Below are positions 1-11,257 of a DNA stretch of 64,000 nt, piece after piece. Every line of letters begins with the position of its first letter. Position 1 is the first letter of the stretch. A program made the translations under genes and the position numbers. The notes beneath the pieces are model-generated. The model saw nothing but the letters and a program-made list of their open reading frames with translations, was not told the DNA's origin and did no database searches. Location of the stretch: the NCBI GenBank assembly GCA_002914805.1, contig JXTB01000379.1, positions 335,004-399,003 on the forward strand, in the 5' to 3' direction. This stretch comes from Parasponia andersonii. Taxonomy: Eukaryota > Streptophyta > Magnoliopsida > Rosales > Cannabaceae.

Positions 1-1169
1 ATCGATCTATTCTAGTCCCACCACAGATGAGACACCATCCCCAAGCTCAGACTGAGTACGAGACTGAGTTTGAGTGAGTGCCTCTGCCCTGGACGTAACT
101 ATCTCCGCCTACAAAATAAAATAAAAATTAAAGTAATTATAATTTATATACGCAAATTAAATATTTTAAACAAACAGAATGAATTCTTATATATTTTTCC
201 TGGGTGTACTCATTCCGCCAACCAGACGACTTGAGATGACGGCTCTCAAAGTAGTCAATAGGGCTCATAATCTCTCCGGTCTCTGGGTTGCCCTATGAAA
301 AGTAGGAAAAAAAAGGTAGATTATTTGGTTATAGAATATTTTGTACTGATTAGAGAAAATGTTTGACTTTCTAACCTTTGCCTTCATCTGACTAATCATG
401 CTAGACGACCCCTGTGCAGGCGGATACAATTGCTTAGACTGATTTTCCGAGTTCTGTGTCGAGACTTTCTACAAAAATACACAAGTTGTTCACCATTGAT
501 TATCATTTATTCTTAATAATTAATTTTTTTTTGTAAAAGTATGTTAATTACCTCAAACTCATGAGAATCGAAACGATCGCATAAAATATTCTACTGACTG
601 AAGGGAACGTTCTTGTGCGGATTGGCCTTAATAAAAGCCATATCCCTCTTACCCCCCTATTTTCGTAAAATGATTCCGCATCATGTTGTGCCAATCCTAT
701 AAATATGCCATTATGGACTGCTCAAAAGAGTTCATGAAGAGTGCATCGGACCGAGGATAATCAAACTTCACCTGCGAAATTAAAATGGACAATTATTAAT
801 AAAGGCTTTTATTAAAATAGCTTAAAATAATCTTTTAGGAAACTCACTCATCTCCATCCGGTTCAAGATGAGCTCAATGTCTTCTTTCTTCACATCCTTC
901 CACATTGGAGTGAAAGTTGGGATGGTGTCTCTAACCGTCTTAGCAAGAATGTTCAAGAACATATTACCATGATCCAAGATAGGCTTCCCTGTCTTCTCAC
1001 AAAATTTGACCTTCAATCGGTCAGTCTTAAGCCTCTTAAGTTCTTTTTCGACCGAACAACCCCTCGTCTCTTCCCTAACCGTCTTTCCCTTGAGATCATG
1101 TTTATCATCTCCAAAGGTGGAACCGGAGGCAGCACTAGTTGCTAGGGGAGCGCTCCTGTGGCTAGACAT
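1..1169 (-). pseudogene. CACTA PttA-like protein (Transposase_24), partial
   Basis: The first exon (822-1169) starts MSSHRSAPLATSAASGS and contains a basic stretch, then EKTGKPILDHGNMFLNIL and a motif ending in LILNRMEMSEFPKRLF. Further exons on the minus strand continue with FDYPRSDALFMNSFEQS (near 700-770), KVSTQNSENQSKQLYP (near 380-470) and a block near 200-296 including GEIMSPIDYFESRHLKSS. This order is typical of plant Transposase_24 proteins, the second protein of CACTA elements, thought to bind the subterminal repeats. In-frame stops occur in the 600-720 exon. The C terminus is cut by the window edge or ends near base 10. Confidence 0.75.
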
Positions 1170-1257
1170 CCTACAAAAAAAATATTATCATAGTTTAGAA
1201 ACGTTACATAGCAATATAAAAAATAATAAACACAAAATTTTCAAAACTCTACACACA

Positions 1258-2066
1258 CTATAACATAGATGTTACATTATTAGATATTTCATTCTCTTCT
1301 TCAGAACTTGTATCACTATTATCATCAAGTTTAACTTCTTCATCATTATATTCCTCTAAAGTATCGTTTTCGAATTCATCATCATCAACTAAGAAGTCAT
1401 TAGGGGTCACAATACAAGCTTGACAGATAAAGTCATCAATATTGTTAACTTCATCTGGTTTGATGTCTTCCCGATAAAATCGAACATTTTCCATTTCCAA
1501 AAGCTCAACCCACAATTGGAGTGACAAAGAATTTGCTTCTTGCAAAATAGGAACATCGATACTTGTTGATGTAATATCAGAAACATCTACCGTATCTGGA
1601 AAGTCCCATATGTTTCGAGGCGTATACTTGTTAACAAGTTTCCATAATGGCCCATTCTTATCATCATTGGTGTAATAAATTAGCTCTGCATGTGATGCAA
1701 GTATAAATAGGTCATCTTTGTACTAGTAAGCACCTGTGTATATACTTGTGAATTGCTTGTCTAGCTGAATCCGTTTTTTTCTTGGATCAGTGTCGAACCA
1801 CCTGCATTTTAATAATACCACATTGCACCCTTTAATATATGACAACTCTAGAACTTGTTCCAGTATACCATAGAAGTAGTTCCCATCAAATCCAGGAACA
1901 CGGACACCACAATTCTGGGTGTTGCATTTACTGTCACGCTTATCAACTAGAAATTTTACCCCATTCACCACATAACCAGGGTAGGAGGAACTTGAGAAGT
2001 TGGATCTACTAGCCAATATATACAATTCATTGTTGAACTCATCTGAACTTGATGTTCGTAATTAAT
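1258..2066 (-). pseudogene. CACTA transposase C-terminal exon, DUF4216 and acidic tail
   Basis: Minus-strand reading gives a DUF4216-like block with NGVKFLVDKRDSKCNTQN and CRWFDTDPRKK, then a tail rich in Asp and Glu (EEYNDEEVKLDDNSDTSSEEE, residues near the end) stopping at 1258. A TAG at about 1723 falls where the sister copy at 62.9 kb has TGG (Trp), so it is a single-base nonsense change. DUF4216 with an acidic tail is a normal companion of TNP2 in plant CACTA elements; its own function is unknown. Confidence 0.8.
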
Positions 2067-2321
2067 TTATCTAATATAAAAAAAATCATTAGATAACGCA
2101 TAATTTGGTGCAAAGATTAGCGAAATTTAGGAAATTATACATGAGAAGCTTACTTGGGATTTAAACCATGCAGGAAACTCAACTTCTTGTTTTCGTTCTA
2201 GGTTTGCACCATCTTTAGCCTCTAACTCTCTCATATGCTTACTATATGTATGTAGTGTCATACATTAGGGAAGTTCTAATAACATTGAACAAAAAGCATA
2301 GAAGGGTATAAAATACTTACT

Positions 2322-4080
2322 CAAGATATTTTTGTACTTCCGGGTAGTTGTTTATTACGTACTACTCAAATTTAAACCGATCAAAAGGATTAAGAATAAT
2401 AATGTCTTTTTTACCCAGTGGGTGACCAACAGACTTAAAGACTGATAATATGTGGTTTGGTCGAGCATCAATAGCAATTTCATTACGTTCGGGTCGATTG
2501 AATCGAGTTTTAACACCCCACAAATACATAGAACAAAATATAAGCGCCTCTGTAATGATATACGTTTCAGCAATAGACCCTTCTGGACGTGCTCGATTTC
2601 GAACATACTGTTTATAAACTCCCATGGCCCGCTCAATTGTGTACATCCATCGAAAATGAACAGGTCCACCCTGTATTGCCTATTTTAGTAAATAGAGAAT
2701 CAAGTGAATCATTATATCAAAGAAGGTGGGTGGACATATTCTTTTCAACTTAGCTAATATGGTTACAACATCCTTTTGTAGCTTTTCTAGATCGACCACA
2801 TTCAATGTGTATGCACAAAGCTTTTGGAAAAAAAAAACACAACTCAGTGATAGTCTCCCGAATTTCTTTTTCAAATACGGTCTAATCCCAACAGGTAGAA
2901 TATGTTGGAACAAGACATGACATTCATGTGATTTTAAACCAGATATCTTGTCTTCTGTTTCACTCACCTTTTTTGTTAAGTTGGAAGTAAACCTATTAGG
3001 AAATTGGACTGACTTAATAAATTGACAGAACTTCTTTCGCTCCTCACGACTTAAAGTGTAAGAAGCATGTGGCTTCTTCCACTTGTTTCCTATTTTATAT
3101 AAATGTAACTCCTTGCGAATATTCATATCTGCAAGATCAAGTCTAGCCTTATCTATGTCTTTTGATTTCCCTTCTATGCTCAAGAGAGTTCCTAAGACAC
3201 TGTCACACGTATTTTTCTCGATGTGCATGACATCTAAATTTTGTTTCAGTAACAAGTGCTGCCAATTGTAAAGCTTGAAAAAAATATTTTTTTTTCGACT
3301 AATTTAGCTCGATTGCAGTAAGTTTGCTCTTCACTCCGCCATAATTTTTGTATTTCCCAGACAACCTGATCTGTAAGTGCTCTAACTGACTCAAAATATC
3401 ATCTCCAGAGTACTTGTTAGGCGGTGGCCTTAAGTCATATTGACCATCATATTATCTACTCCTCCTCATTTTATCATCCATCAGAAGAAAGCTTCTGTGC
3501 TCAATATACGCTACCTTACTTCGGATCCCTACAGATGGAGTTTCTTCATTACAAGTTGGGCAAGCTTTATACCATTTTGTACTCCAACCTGACATTAAGA
3601 CATATGCTGGATAATCATTGATGGACCACATCACTGCAGCCCGCATAGAAAACATGTTACCACTTACTGCATCCCTTGTTTCAACACCATTTAACCACAA
3701 TTCCTTCAACTCATCAACCAAAGGCCTCAAGAAGATGTCAATGTCCTTCCCAGGGGCAGTAGGACCAGGGATGAGGAGAGACAATATCATTGAGTCCGTT
3801 TTCATGCACTTCCACGGTGGCAGGTTATACGGAACAAGTATAACTGACCACATGCTATAAGTAGTGCTCATATTCCTAAATGGGTTAAATCCATCTGTGG
3901 CCAACCCTAATCGGACATTTCGTGGATTAGCTGCAAATAAAGGAAATTTTTGATCAAACTCTTTCCAAGCAAGACCATCTGCAGGATGTTTCAAAACACT
4001 ATCTTCTTTTGGCCTTCCTAAATTAAGCTTTCTCATGTCCTTTGCTATATGCCGAGAACTATACAACCGCTTCAATTGGG
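2322..4080 (-). pseudogene. CACTA TNP2 transposase core (Transposase_21 + DUF4218), N-terminally truncated
   Basis: The longest open part (3452-4075) has RLYSSRHIAKDMR, ADGLAWKEFD, LATDGFNPF and SINDYPAYVLMSGWSTKWY followed by the zinc-type CPTC pair. These are hallmarks of the Transposase_21 (TNP2) core. A second part (2680-3255) has NLDVMHIEKNTCDSVLGTLL and KKPHASYTLS, and 2362-2646 has the DUF4218 signature ERAMGVYKQYVRNRARPEGS. Stops and a shift separate these parts. Reading begins at QLKRLYSS; everything upstream in the sister copy (about 260 residues including the transposase-associated domain) is missing. This copy keeps the CPTC segment that the right-hand copy has lost. Confidence 0.88.
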
Positions 4081-5742
4081 TTGATTACAATAAAAAGACT
4101 AAATTACTCTTTATTATTTGATTACAAAATTTCAAGAAATGATATGTATTGATATTGTTTGATCGTGAAATCTAATCAAACCCACCCCCACACCTACTTC
4201 TTCCACTCGTAATTTGATCAAACCCTTCTCCTCTTCTCCTTTGCACCAATCCCTAGTCCTAATCTGAGCCTCTAAACCAAATCTAATCCCTGAAAAACAC
4301 GAGCGCAGATCGCGAAATCAAATCAAAAACTCGCCAGCGGCTTCATCACACTTGCCAGCGACGGTGGTTGGGTTCAAAGTGTTGCCGTTTTTTAAGATAT
4401 TTGTCGTTTATCCATGTTATTGTCGTTTTCCAAGTAATTGTCTTCTTTTTTCTTTTTCAGTGTCGTCCGAGAACAATCAGGACAAACGACGGATGAGATC
4501 ATGAAGCCACGCATTTTCAAATTATCTCTATTTCCATGCCTAAAAACACAGTAATCTATAATGGATCCTTTTAATCTTTTAAATTCATCAATCCCAACGA
4601 CAACAGGGTTGATTTTGACAAAAATATAGTCGTACGTTCCAGAAATATTGATATCTCTCAATCCACAACGATCTTGGTCTCGATCTCTGCTCATTATTCT
4701 CTCTACTTAATCAACGAACGACGTCGTTTCCAAGTTCCTCCGACTTTTAGGTGGCTCTACCCTGCCAAGATTTTTGCGGAAATTGCTTCCAGACGCATTA
4801 GAAGTACACTAGCAAGAAAAATAGAGTGGCTTATCCTTTATCAGAGAATCGATCGCCACAATATTAAGTAAACATATCAAACTGCAAGTGCTATGTCGAC
4901 TATATGCGATACACATTATCAAACCGCAAGTGAGAGAGATGTAAATACATACATATATATATATATATATATGTACATTTTTTTCTTCTGAGAAAAAAAA
5001 AAAAGACACATTATTCATCAGCGGCCGTGGACTGACGGTGGTAAAGTTAATAAATTTAGCTGTTGGACGGTAGTTGGGACAGTTAATTAGATCAGTTTAT
5101 ACTCGGAAAGGCATTGAATAATAAATGCCCTGTAAATTATTGAGATTTCTCCTGATTAGCTTAACAAATTAATGGGTTTTAATTGATCAATATTTTGAAC
5201 CGTTTTCTTTTTTAATCGCATTAGTTGAGAATGGTAAAAGAACAAAAGAGTTTAAAATCAAATATAAATATGTTGTAACATGTTCTTGTTCTAGAGGCTT
5301 TGGTCTAGATCCTTCGTAATGTGGGACTTTGTAAAAGACAATTTTAATTTAAATCATGAAAAATTACTCATGACGTATCAATGTAAGAAATGCGCAAGAT
5401 ATATAATCAGATTGGGCATGGCCAAAAATGCACCAATTAGAACATGAGCGATAATAATGTTGGATCCCGTAAATAAAAAAAATTTATAAACACATTATAT
5501 TGTCTACTTATATGAAATTAATACCAAATAAACTTCCACAGTCCACTTGAAAAGTAATACAAAATGATTACATGGACAAAAGAAGAGATCTCAAGCAGTG
5601 CTACCCAAAAGGGCCAAAACTCAAGTACTCTACTACTTAAAACTTCAACATAATAAAATAAAAAATAAAAAATAAAAACCATGAACCAAAACCTAGATAA
5701 CAATCATATAAAGAACGGACCCGACCCGAAACACGACCACAC
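4081..5742. other. Intergenic stretch with one unrecognised 100-codon frame
   Basis: Sequence between the CACTA break and the RALF34-like gene. A 100-codon minus-strand frame (4392-4694, starting MSRDRDQDRCGLRD) contains a CPDC pair but matches no family I know; its codon use and isolation do not argue for a real gene. A moderately GC-richer patch at 4180-4380 could be leftover exon or UTR sequence. A short TA run lies near 4950-4972. From 5040 to 5740 I see nothing beyond AT-rich DNA and the probable 3' UTR of the RALF34-like gene. Confidence 0.4.
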
Positions 5743-6171
5743 TCACAGGCGGCAACGAGTGATTCTGGAGCAGTCTCTGCTGTACGGATGAACTGGGCCT
5801 CTAGCTTTGAAGCAGTTGTGAGTGTAGTAGGATCTACCAGAGCGAGGTGGGCAGGGGATTCTGTTCGCGGAGAGTGCTCCGTACGAAATGTAGTACCTGG
5901 TTCCTCCTCTCCAGAACAGAGATCTGCGGTCAACAAACCCACCATCGATGTCTTCATCGTCCTCAGCTAGCTCTTCGTAGAGCGGCATAGTCGTTGGCCA
6001 CTCGAAAGCGTCAGTCATTAGCTTCAAGCTCGTGTCGTCGAGCTGGGCCTCAACAAACGACGATGAACTCCCCAAAATGACAACGACTGTGGCGAAACAG
6101 AGTGTGAGAAGCTTGAGCAGAGAAGGAGAAGGAGAAGAAGAAGAAGAAGAAGAAGAAGAAGAAGATTCCAT
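5743..6171 (-). CDS. RALF34: RALF34-like rapid alkalinization factor precursor
   Basis: Intronless 142-residue preproprotein of a secreted cysteine-rich peptide hormone. In the family the mature peptide acts in the apoplast on CrRLK1L receptor kinases (THESEUS1/FERONIA group) and raises extracellular pH. Visible parts are a signal peptide over residues 1 to about 42 with hydrophobic core LLTLCFATVVVIL, an acidic propiece, the subtilase (S1P) site RRSL at 82-85, the receptor-binding YISY motif at 94-97, and four cysteines at 107, 120, 134 and 140 in the RALF spacing. The C-terminal block, including YISYGALSANR and CPPRSGRSYYTHNC, is typical of the RALF34 clade. I chose the Met at 6171 because it starts a normal signal peptide; an in-frame Met 51 codons upstream would put an unlikely extension before it. 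Eleven consecutive serines after Met-Glu are encoded by a (TCT)n microsatellite. The 3' neighbour is intergenic DNA; tRNA-Arg lies 1.1 kb upstream. Confidence 0.95.
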   Translation of the reverse strand: MESSSSSSSSSSSPSPSLLKLLTLCFATVVVILGSSSSFVEAQLDDTSLKLMTDAFEWPTTMPLYEELAEDDEDIDGGFVDRRSLFWRGGTRYYISYGALSANRIPCPPRSGRSYYTHNCFKARGPVHPYSRDCSRITRCRL

Positions 6172-7235
6172 TGGAAAGAGAAAGAGGAGGAGACACAGGC
6201 TGATGGGTAGCGAGCGTTTTGAGCTTTTGGCCTCTTTATCTATGGCAGATTTTAGTAGAGAGAGAGAGAAGACAGTAGTCACATGGAGGAAGAAGAAAAA
6301 GATTGGTCTACAGCTGTGATTCATTAATGGCTGAATTGACGCGTGCCTCGCTTACTGTACCCGCTGTTCAGAGAGAGGCGGGTTTTGTTCTGCTGTATTG
6401 GGGTGTACAGATTATTCTCTGTGACCGAGTTCTGATTTTTAGGTTTTGGGATTAGGGTGTTGGGACCCACAGGACGTAAGCCAATCAGTGCGGTCGATGG
6501 TATATTAGGAAATTAGAATAATTGGGTTTGTAATTTTATAATAATACGCGGCTGGTCGGTTTATGTTTGTATAGGACGAGGTCCGTGACAGGGAACCTTG
6601 TTATTTGATTGTTTCGTTAATACAGATTTTTTTTTTTTTTTTTTTTGGGTTTTGTTTTTGGGCTTGAAAAGTTTTTGGGGAACAAATTTGCTTTTGTTCT
6701 TTAATCAATGCTTTTCGCTTTGCTGAGTTCTTTTCAGTCAGATTCAGACCAAGAAAATGGATTTAAACCCGGTAAATATGGAAAGTGTAAGCACTTTATC
6801 ATTTGAATGATCAAGTTTTATCACTTTTCCATTACTTTTCAAAGCAGCCTAAAATATTTTTGTACATCCACACAATCAAGAACACAATCCTAATAACTTA
6901 AGACTCTTGGGAATTTAATAGCCACACAACAATTTTGTTGGTTATTTTATACTAATTATGTTGCTAAATTTAAATTTTAAAGAGCTTTATCTTTGTAACC
7001 CAATAATTAAAAAAAAAAAATACAAATTGTGATCTGTCTCAATATCCGAATTCTTTTGTTTCATTTGACAATTCAGTATTGCTTCCTTGCTTATAATAAA
7101 TAACTTGCGCTTCTTTTTCACATACAGAGACTGTTGAGTCAAAGGAAGTTCCACTATAAAAAAAAAAAAAAGGTTAAAATGGAATTTAATGACAACATGA
7201 AGCAACATGTTCATTATTAAAAAAGGAAAATCGTC
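6172..7235. other. Upstream region of the RALF34-like gene
   Basis: Probable 5' UTR and promoter of the RALF34-like gene (read leftward), about 1.07 kb long. A GA-rich tract (6255-6300) immediately upstream of the start would be CT-rich in the transcript, as is common in plant 5' UTRs. A poly-T run lies at 6628-6646. I could not pick a single convincing TATA box. No ORF of interest. Confidence 0.5.
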
Positions 7236-7239
7236 AAAA
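7236..7239 (-). terminator. RNA polymerase III T-run terminator of tRNA-Arg
   Basis: Four Ts on the minus strand begin five bases past the tRNA 3' end. Two further T-runs follow within 20 bases (7227-7230 and 7219-7224), as expected for a Pol III gene. Confidence 0.7.
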
Positions 7240-7243
7240 GCAG

Positions 7244-7316
7244 CACGCCTGGTGGGACTCGAACCCACAATCGTCTGATTAGAAGTCAGACGCCTTATCC
7301 ATTAGGCCACAGGCGC
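7244..7316 (-). tRNA. tRNA-Arg (anticodon UCU)
   Basis: A 73-nt cloverleaf on the minus strand. The acceptor stem GCGCCTG pairs with CAGGCGT (one G-U pair at the first position), with G as discriminator. The anticodon arm GTCTGACTTCTAATCAGAC has a perfect five-pair stem around loop CTTCTAA, giving anticodon TCT, which reads AGA. The internal promoter boxes are recognisable: an A box in TGGCCTAATGGA and a B box GGTTCGAGTCC. There is no intron and no encoded CCA, as expected for a plant nuclear gene. The sequence matches the usual plant nuclear tRNA-Arg(UCU) pattern and looks functional. Confidence 0.96.
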
Positions 7317-7603
7317 TAGTTGGATAGATCTACGGAACGTTTTAATTTTTGAAAGTCTTTGTTTTATTAAAGAAATAGAGCCTAGCGCATGCATCAGGCC
7401 AGGAAGAAGTAGACATTCGTTTAAGCATGATTATACATGTACCCGCTAATTATTTTTTTAATACATTCGTACTTGTTTTGGAGAAATGCATATTATACTT
7501 AGTTTACATATGAAATGTATACATAAAAAAAGACTGTGAAACTATTAAAATGAAAAACAATAGGTATTTGTGAAGTATAAGGCGAAAAAAAAAACACCCC
7601 TAC

Positions 7604-8135
7604 AATGTTTTACAAAATAATTCTAAAAATACGACATTCTCAAAATAATTATTTTTCTATACAATATTCAGTGACATTTTTGTACGAGGCAAAAATAAAG
7701 AAAAAAAAAAGGGAAAATGAAACTCCTAATAATGTTTTACAAAATAATAACAAAAATACAATATTCCAAAAATTATTATTTTTTCATACGATATTCAAAA
7801 GCATTTTTCTTTAAATATTTTGTTAACTAAAAACTGAGTAACTAATTTAGTTACTAGAAACTAGGAATTCAATTTAGTTTCTTGTAATCAATAACTAAAT
7901 CCCAAAGAAACTAACTTGATCAGCAGAAACTAGAAAATTTTTACTTAAAATTAGAGAAAAATGTTACTTGAAACTAATTTCATTTGTTGAAAATTATAAA
8001 CAAATTTATTTACTAGAAATCAAATTAGTTTCTCAGTTTTTAGTAATCAAATGTTTTTGAAAAATGTCATTGAGTATTGTATGGAAAAATAATTATTTTA
8101 GGAATTCGTATTTTTAGTATTATTATTGAAATCTA
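7604..8135. mobile_element. Foldback/MITE-like element with inverted arms
   Basis: The segment at 7605-7685 recurs in inverted orientation at 8050-8130 (for example ATACAATATTCAGTGACATT against AATGTCATTGAGTATTGTAT) and again as a degenerate direct copy at 7731-7806. The centre is full of short motifs built on ACTAGAAACT in both orientations. No coding capacity. Structure suggests a decayed non-autonomous DNA transposon; I could not define a target duplication. Confidence 0.55.
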
Positions 8136-8340
8136 AGTGTCCAAATCCCTAGAAAAAAAATGGTCGAGTACTGGGCCTAAATTAGATCCAGTTCAAAAAA
8201 GATGATTTTTCGAACTCAAAGAAGACATCTTTTTCGAACTCAAAGAAGAAGCCCAGTCCAAACCAACAACGACATTAATTAGGGAGAAAAGGATATGAAT
8301 AGGACTAATTTGGGCCAATTTTTTTTTAATATTTAATTAA

Positions 8341-8492
8341 AAATAACATTTTTAGGAGTATTAACGATGTTTTGACCTATGGCTAAGAACTTCTTAACTA
8401 TGAAAAAGTCCTAAGTAATGGGTTCATTTCATGGTTAAGAAGCTCTTGGCCACTGGTCAAACAGATCTTGACACTCCTAAAAATATTACTTT
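8341..8492. mobile_element. Short hairpin MITE-like element
   Basis: Two arms of about 62 bases (8341-8402 and 8431-8492) are imperfect inverted copies. The ends read AACATTTTTAGGAGT and ACTCCTAAAAATATT, and the inner arms GGCTAAGAACTTCTTAACTA and TGGTTAAGAAGCTCTTGGCC. The loop is about 28 bases. The transcript would fold into a long stem, as in MITEs that give rise to small RNAs. Confidence 0.6.
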
Positions 8493-8952
8493 TAGAAAAA
8501 TGCAAAAAAAAGTCATTTTGGCATAAATTAATCCTATCGGTGTCATGGTCTCTTCGTTGGATCATCTTCATTTCTATTTATCGGGCTTCTGAGTGTTCAA
8601 ATCTAATCCAAGTCCGCAGAAGCAAGGAATAGAAGGCCCATCATATTCTCGCTGGTTTGCTTCAATATTTAGTCATGTTTATCCTTCTCCCTTTAACTGC
8701 GACTGTAATGGTAATATGGTACATTCCTCGCGGTCTTAGCCCATTTTTCTTTTAACGAGAGCATTCTTCTTTCGTTTCTTGTATTTTGATGTTGTTTTGT
8801 ACAAGAAACTCTACCAGTGTGTCATGTCGTATGCTTGTGAAGTTGTTTTCGTAAACAACATATCATACAAACCGAGCTTGTTTATAAAGAGAAATTGAGA
8901 AAAATGCTACAACTTACAACTCACATTGCATCACCACTTGTTTAGCATATAC

Positions 8953-9433
8953 CTGTAAATTTAGGCTGGGCCCAACTGGCTAGCCCGCAGCCTACTCACT
9001 TGACCCGCGAGCCAGGCCGGGCCGGCCTGGGTGTGAATGGCCTAGTTATGGCTCGGCCTCTAAGGTCGGACCGGGCTGGGCCATTGGTGCTGGCCCACCG
9101 GTGGCCCGCACACTTTTTTTTTCCCCTTATATTTTTAAAAATTTGTCTTATTAATTTTAGTTATTTATTTTACTAAATAAGTAAGTATACAACTAGTAAT
9201 TTTATTTTTTTATTGAAAAAGATCTATTTTTCTATTTATTTTTTCATTTTTTCTTTTTTTTTTAAATTACTGTACTTGGCCGAATTTAACCCTGCCCGGC
9301 CCGGAATTTTGGCTCTGCAGCTTGCCGAGCCAGGCTAGACTTTCAAAAATACTTTGTGGGCTGGCCCAGCCCGGCTCGAATTTTTCCTCACGCCTGAATG
9401 GGCCAAACTGGACCGGGCCGCCCATATTTACAG
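8953..9433. mobile_element. GC-rich terminal-inverted-repeat element (probable MITE)
   Basis: About 480 bases, much richer in G+C at both ends than the surroundings, packed with GGCCCGGCCC-type palindromes. Ends are inverted: CTGTAAATTTAGG at the left and the complement of CTGTAAATATGGG at the right. The centre is AT-rich. No ORF belongs to it. I could not find a convincing target duplication, so the class (hAT-like is a guess) is open. Confidence 0.5.
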
Positions 9434-9780
9434 TTCTAAGACTAATGGAGATTTATGTGGGTCCCACCCTTACATTTACAACAGGTCCACACTCCTATTA
9501 GAGCTCCTTAGACATTTTCCATTTTCTGCAATAAAAATTTTACAACCTAAATGAATAATTTGAATGAATTAAAAATGTGATGCAACTTGTAACCTGATTT
9601 ATATAAATAAGAACTAAATTTGTATAATCCAGGCCGCTCCTGGTTTTTCTACAACTCGTATTATTGGTTCGTCATATAATAATTAGCTTTATAGCCTTTT
9701 GATTTCCTCTAATTAATACTTACGTACATTTATTTTTTAAACCTGTTCTCTGTCATTTTATCTTTTTACGTTTATTATTC

Positions 9781-10690
9781 ATGTGGTTTTCAACTACGGA
9801 GCAGATTTTTATTCAGTGTCCTTATGCCAAATTTATTTGGAACTCCATTAAGGTTCTATTTGATCGCTCTCTATATAGCTCCTCTAATTGCAATCTTTTG
9901 ATGAAAAGAGTTTGATCAAAATATTAGCAAATTAACAAATTTAGAGCTTAGGGTTATTGGCAATTATGTATGCTTCTGGGGTCATATGGTTTGCTCGCAA
10001 TCAGATTATTTTTCAGAACAAATTTATTCCCATGCATGCTTCTTTGACTACAGTTATCTTTGCTCTCAAAGAGGTTAATAGGTTTGACATAGGTGGTATG
10101 ACCAATTCTCAAAATGATTTATTACTTTTTAAAAAGCTCAAGTTATAGAGAAAGCCTTGTACAAGGCCCAAAATTTGTTCAATTTCTTGGTATCCTCCTC
10201 CTCCAGGTTGGATCAAGGTAAATACTTAAATACTGACGGAGCAGTTTTAGGTAGTCCTGGTGCGTCTGGTTGTGGTGGTGTTTTTCGCAATTATAAAGGA
10301 TTGGTTAAAGGTCGTTTTGCTTCACCTTTGCTGCTTGGTTTTACATATAATGCAGAGATTTCAGCAGTTATTAAGCCTATAAACCTGGCTTGGGAGCGAT
10401 TTTGGTATCGTCTTTGAATTGAAGCTGATTCTACCTTTATGCATAGTTTATTTGCTTGTGACTAAATTTACAGATGTTCATTGGACTCTGCGAGTCAAAT
10501 GGCTTACTTGTCTTCACAAGTTGGAGCAAATGGAATTTCGGGTCTCTCATATCTATACAGAAGGCAATCAAGTTGCATACCATTTGCTTCATATGATATT
10601 CAAGCTTCTCAAGATTTTTGGTGGCATATTTCTCCTGACTTTATTTCTTCTTTGGTTGTAAGGGACTTCTTTTTATTGTTTTCATAGTTG
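9781..10690 (+). pseudogene. LINE (non-LTR) retrotransposon 3' end: zf-RVT and RNase H remnants
   Basis: Reading the plus strand in shifting frames gives QIFIQCPYAKFIWNSIK (zinc-finger-like region after plant LINE reverse transcriptases), then VIWFARNQIIFQ, then an RNase H (RVT_3-type) domain: NTDGAVLGSPGASGCGGVFR with the first Asp, YNAEISAVIKPINLA with the Glu, EADSTF with the second Asp, and HIYTEGNQVAYHLL where the usual Asp after GNxxA is Tyr. The end WWHISPDFISSLVVRD resembles the C terminus of such proteins. Several frameshifts and stops mean it is dead. The reverse transcriptase itself is not present upstream, as is usual for 5'-truncated LINE insertions. Confidence 0.75.
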
Positions 10691-11257
10691 ATTTATAGAT
10701 AATGTATTCTTTTTCCTTGTCTAGATTTTTTTCCATTGGGTTTTGACTAGATAAGGTTTTATGAGACACTTTGTGGGGTGGCCTTAACCAAAGGATTAAT
10801 TGATTCGACATGACCTTGTGGATACCTGTGCTGAGTTTGTTGTTTTGTGTTGCTTTGACTTTATAGTTTTCTTATATTTTAATTTTATTTGCTAATTTTA
10901 GGATTATTGAGCAAGGGAAGGCCGTGTGACAACCTAGTTAGAATTCTTGATGCTTCTTCCTTAATTCAGTTTTCGCCGAAAATAAAAGAATTATAAAATA
11001 GTCATAATAAACATACTTAACTATTATACGTGCGCGGTTTCTTAACACTTAGTAATAATCTCTATATAACTAACCACAATATTCATTTTGGGTTAATTGA
11101 AAAGAGTCGATACTTTTTTCTTTGTTGTTGCAAATTAAATTTACACAAGCTTATATATTATACGTGATATACGCCCTTGGATTCTTTTTGTAATGAGACG
11201 AAATTTGTCTCATGCATACTTCAATTTCTAGCTGCTTCATATTGGGGTGGATATAAT
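10691..11257. other. Flank between LINE remnant and copia element
   Basis: AT-rich DNA, the first part of which may be the LINE 3' UTR. I see no gene or clear repeat. Confidence 0.4.

Larger units (their letters stand above)
1..4080 (-). mobile_element. CACTA (En/Spm) transposon, truncated inner part
   Basis: Minus-strand reading gives, in order, a TNP2-type transposase core, a DUF4218 region, a DUF4216 region with an acidic tail and a Transposase_24 (PttA/En/Spm) region. This is the usual plant CACTA arrangement. The element runs off the left edge. At 4080 similarity to the sister copy at 60.6 kb stops abruptly, so the N-terminal transposase-associated domain, the terminal inverted repeat and the subterminal repeats are absent here. 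Stops and small gaps interrupt the reading frame, so it is not an autonomous element. Confidence 0.9.

Noticed and set aside
4392..4694. 100-codon frame with a CPDC pair as a real gene
   Set aside because: No recognisable family, only one isolated frame next to truncated transposon DNA; kept only as a remark in the intergenic entry.
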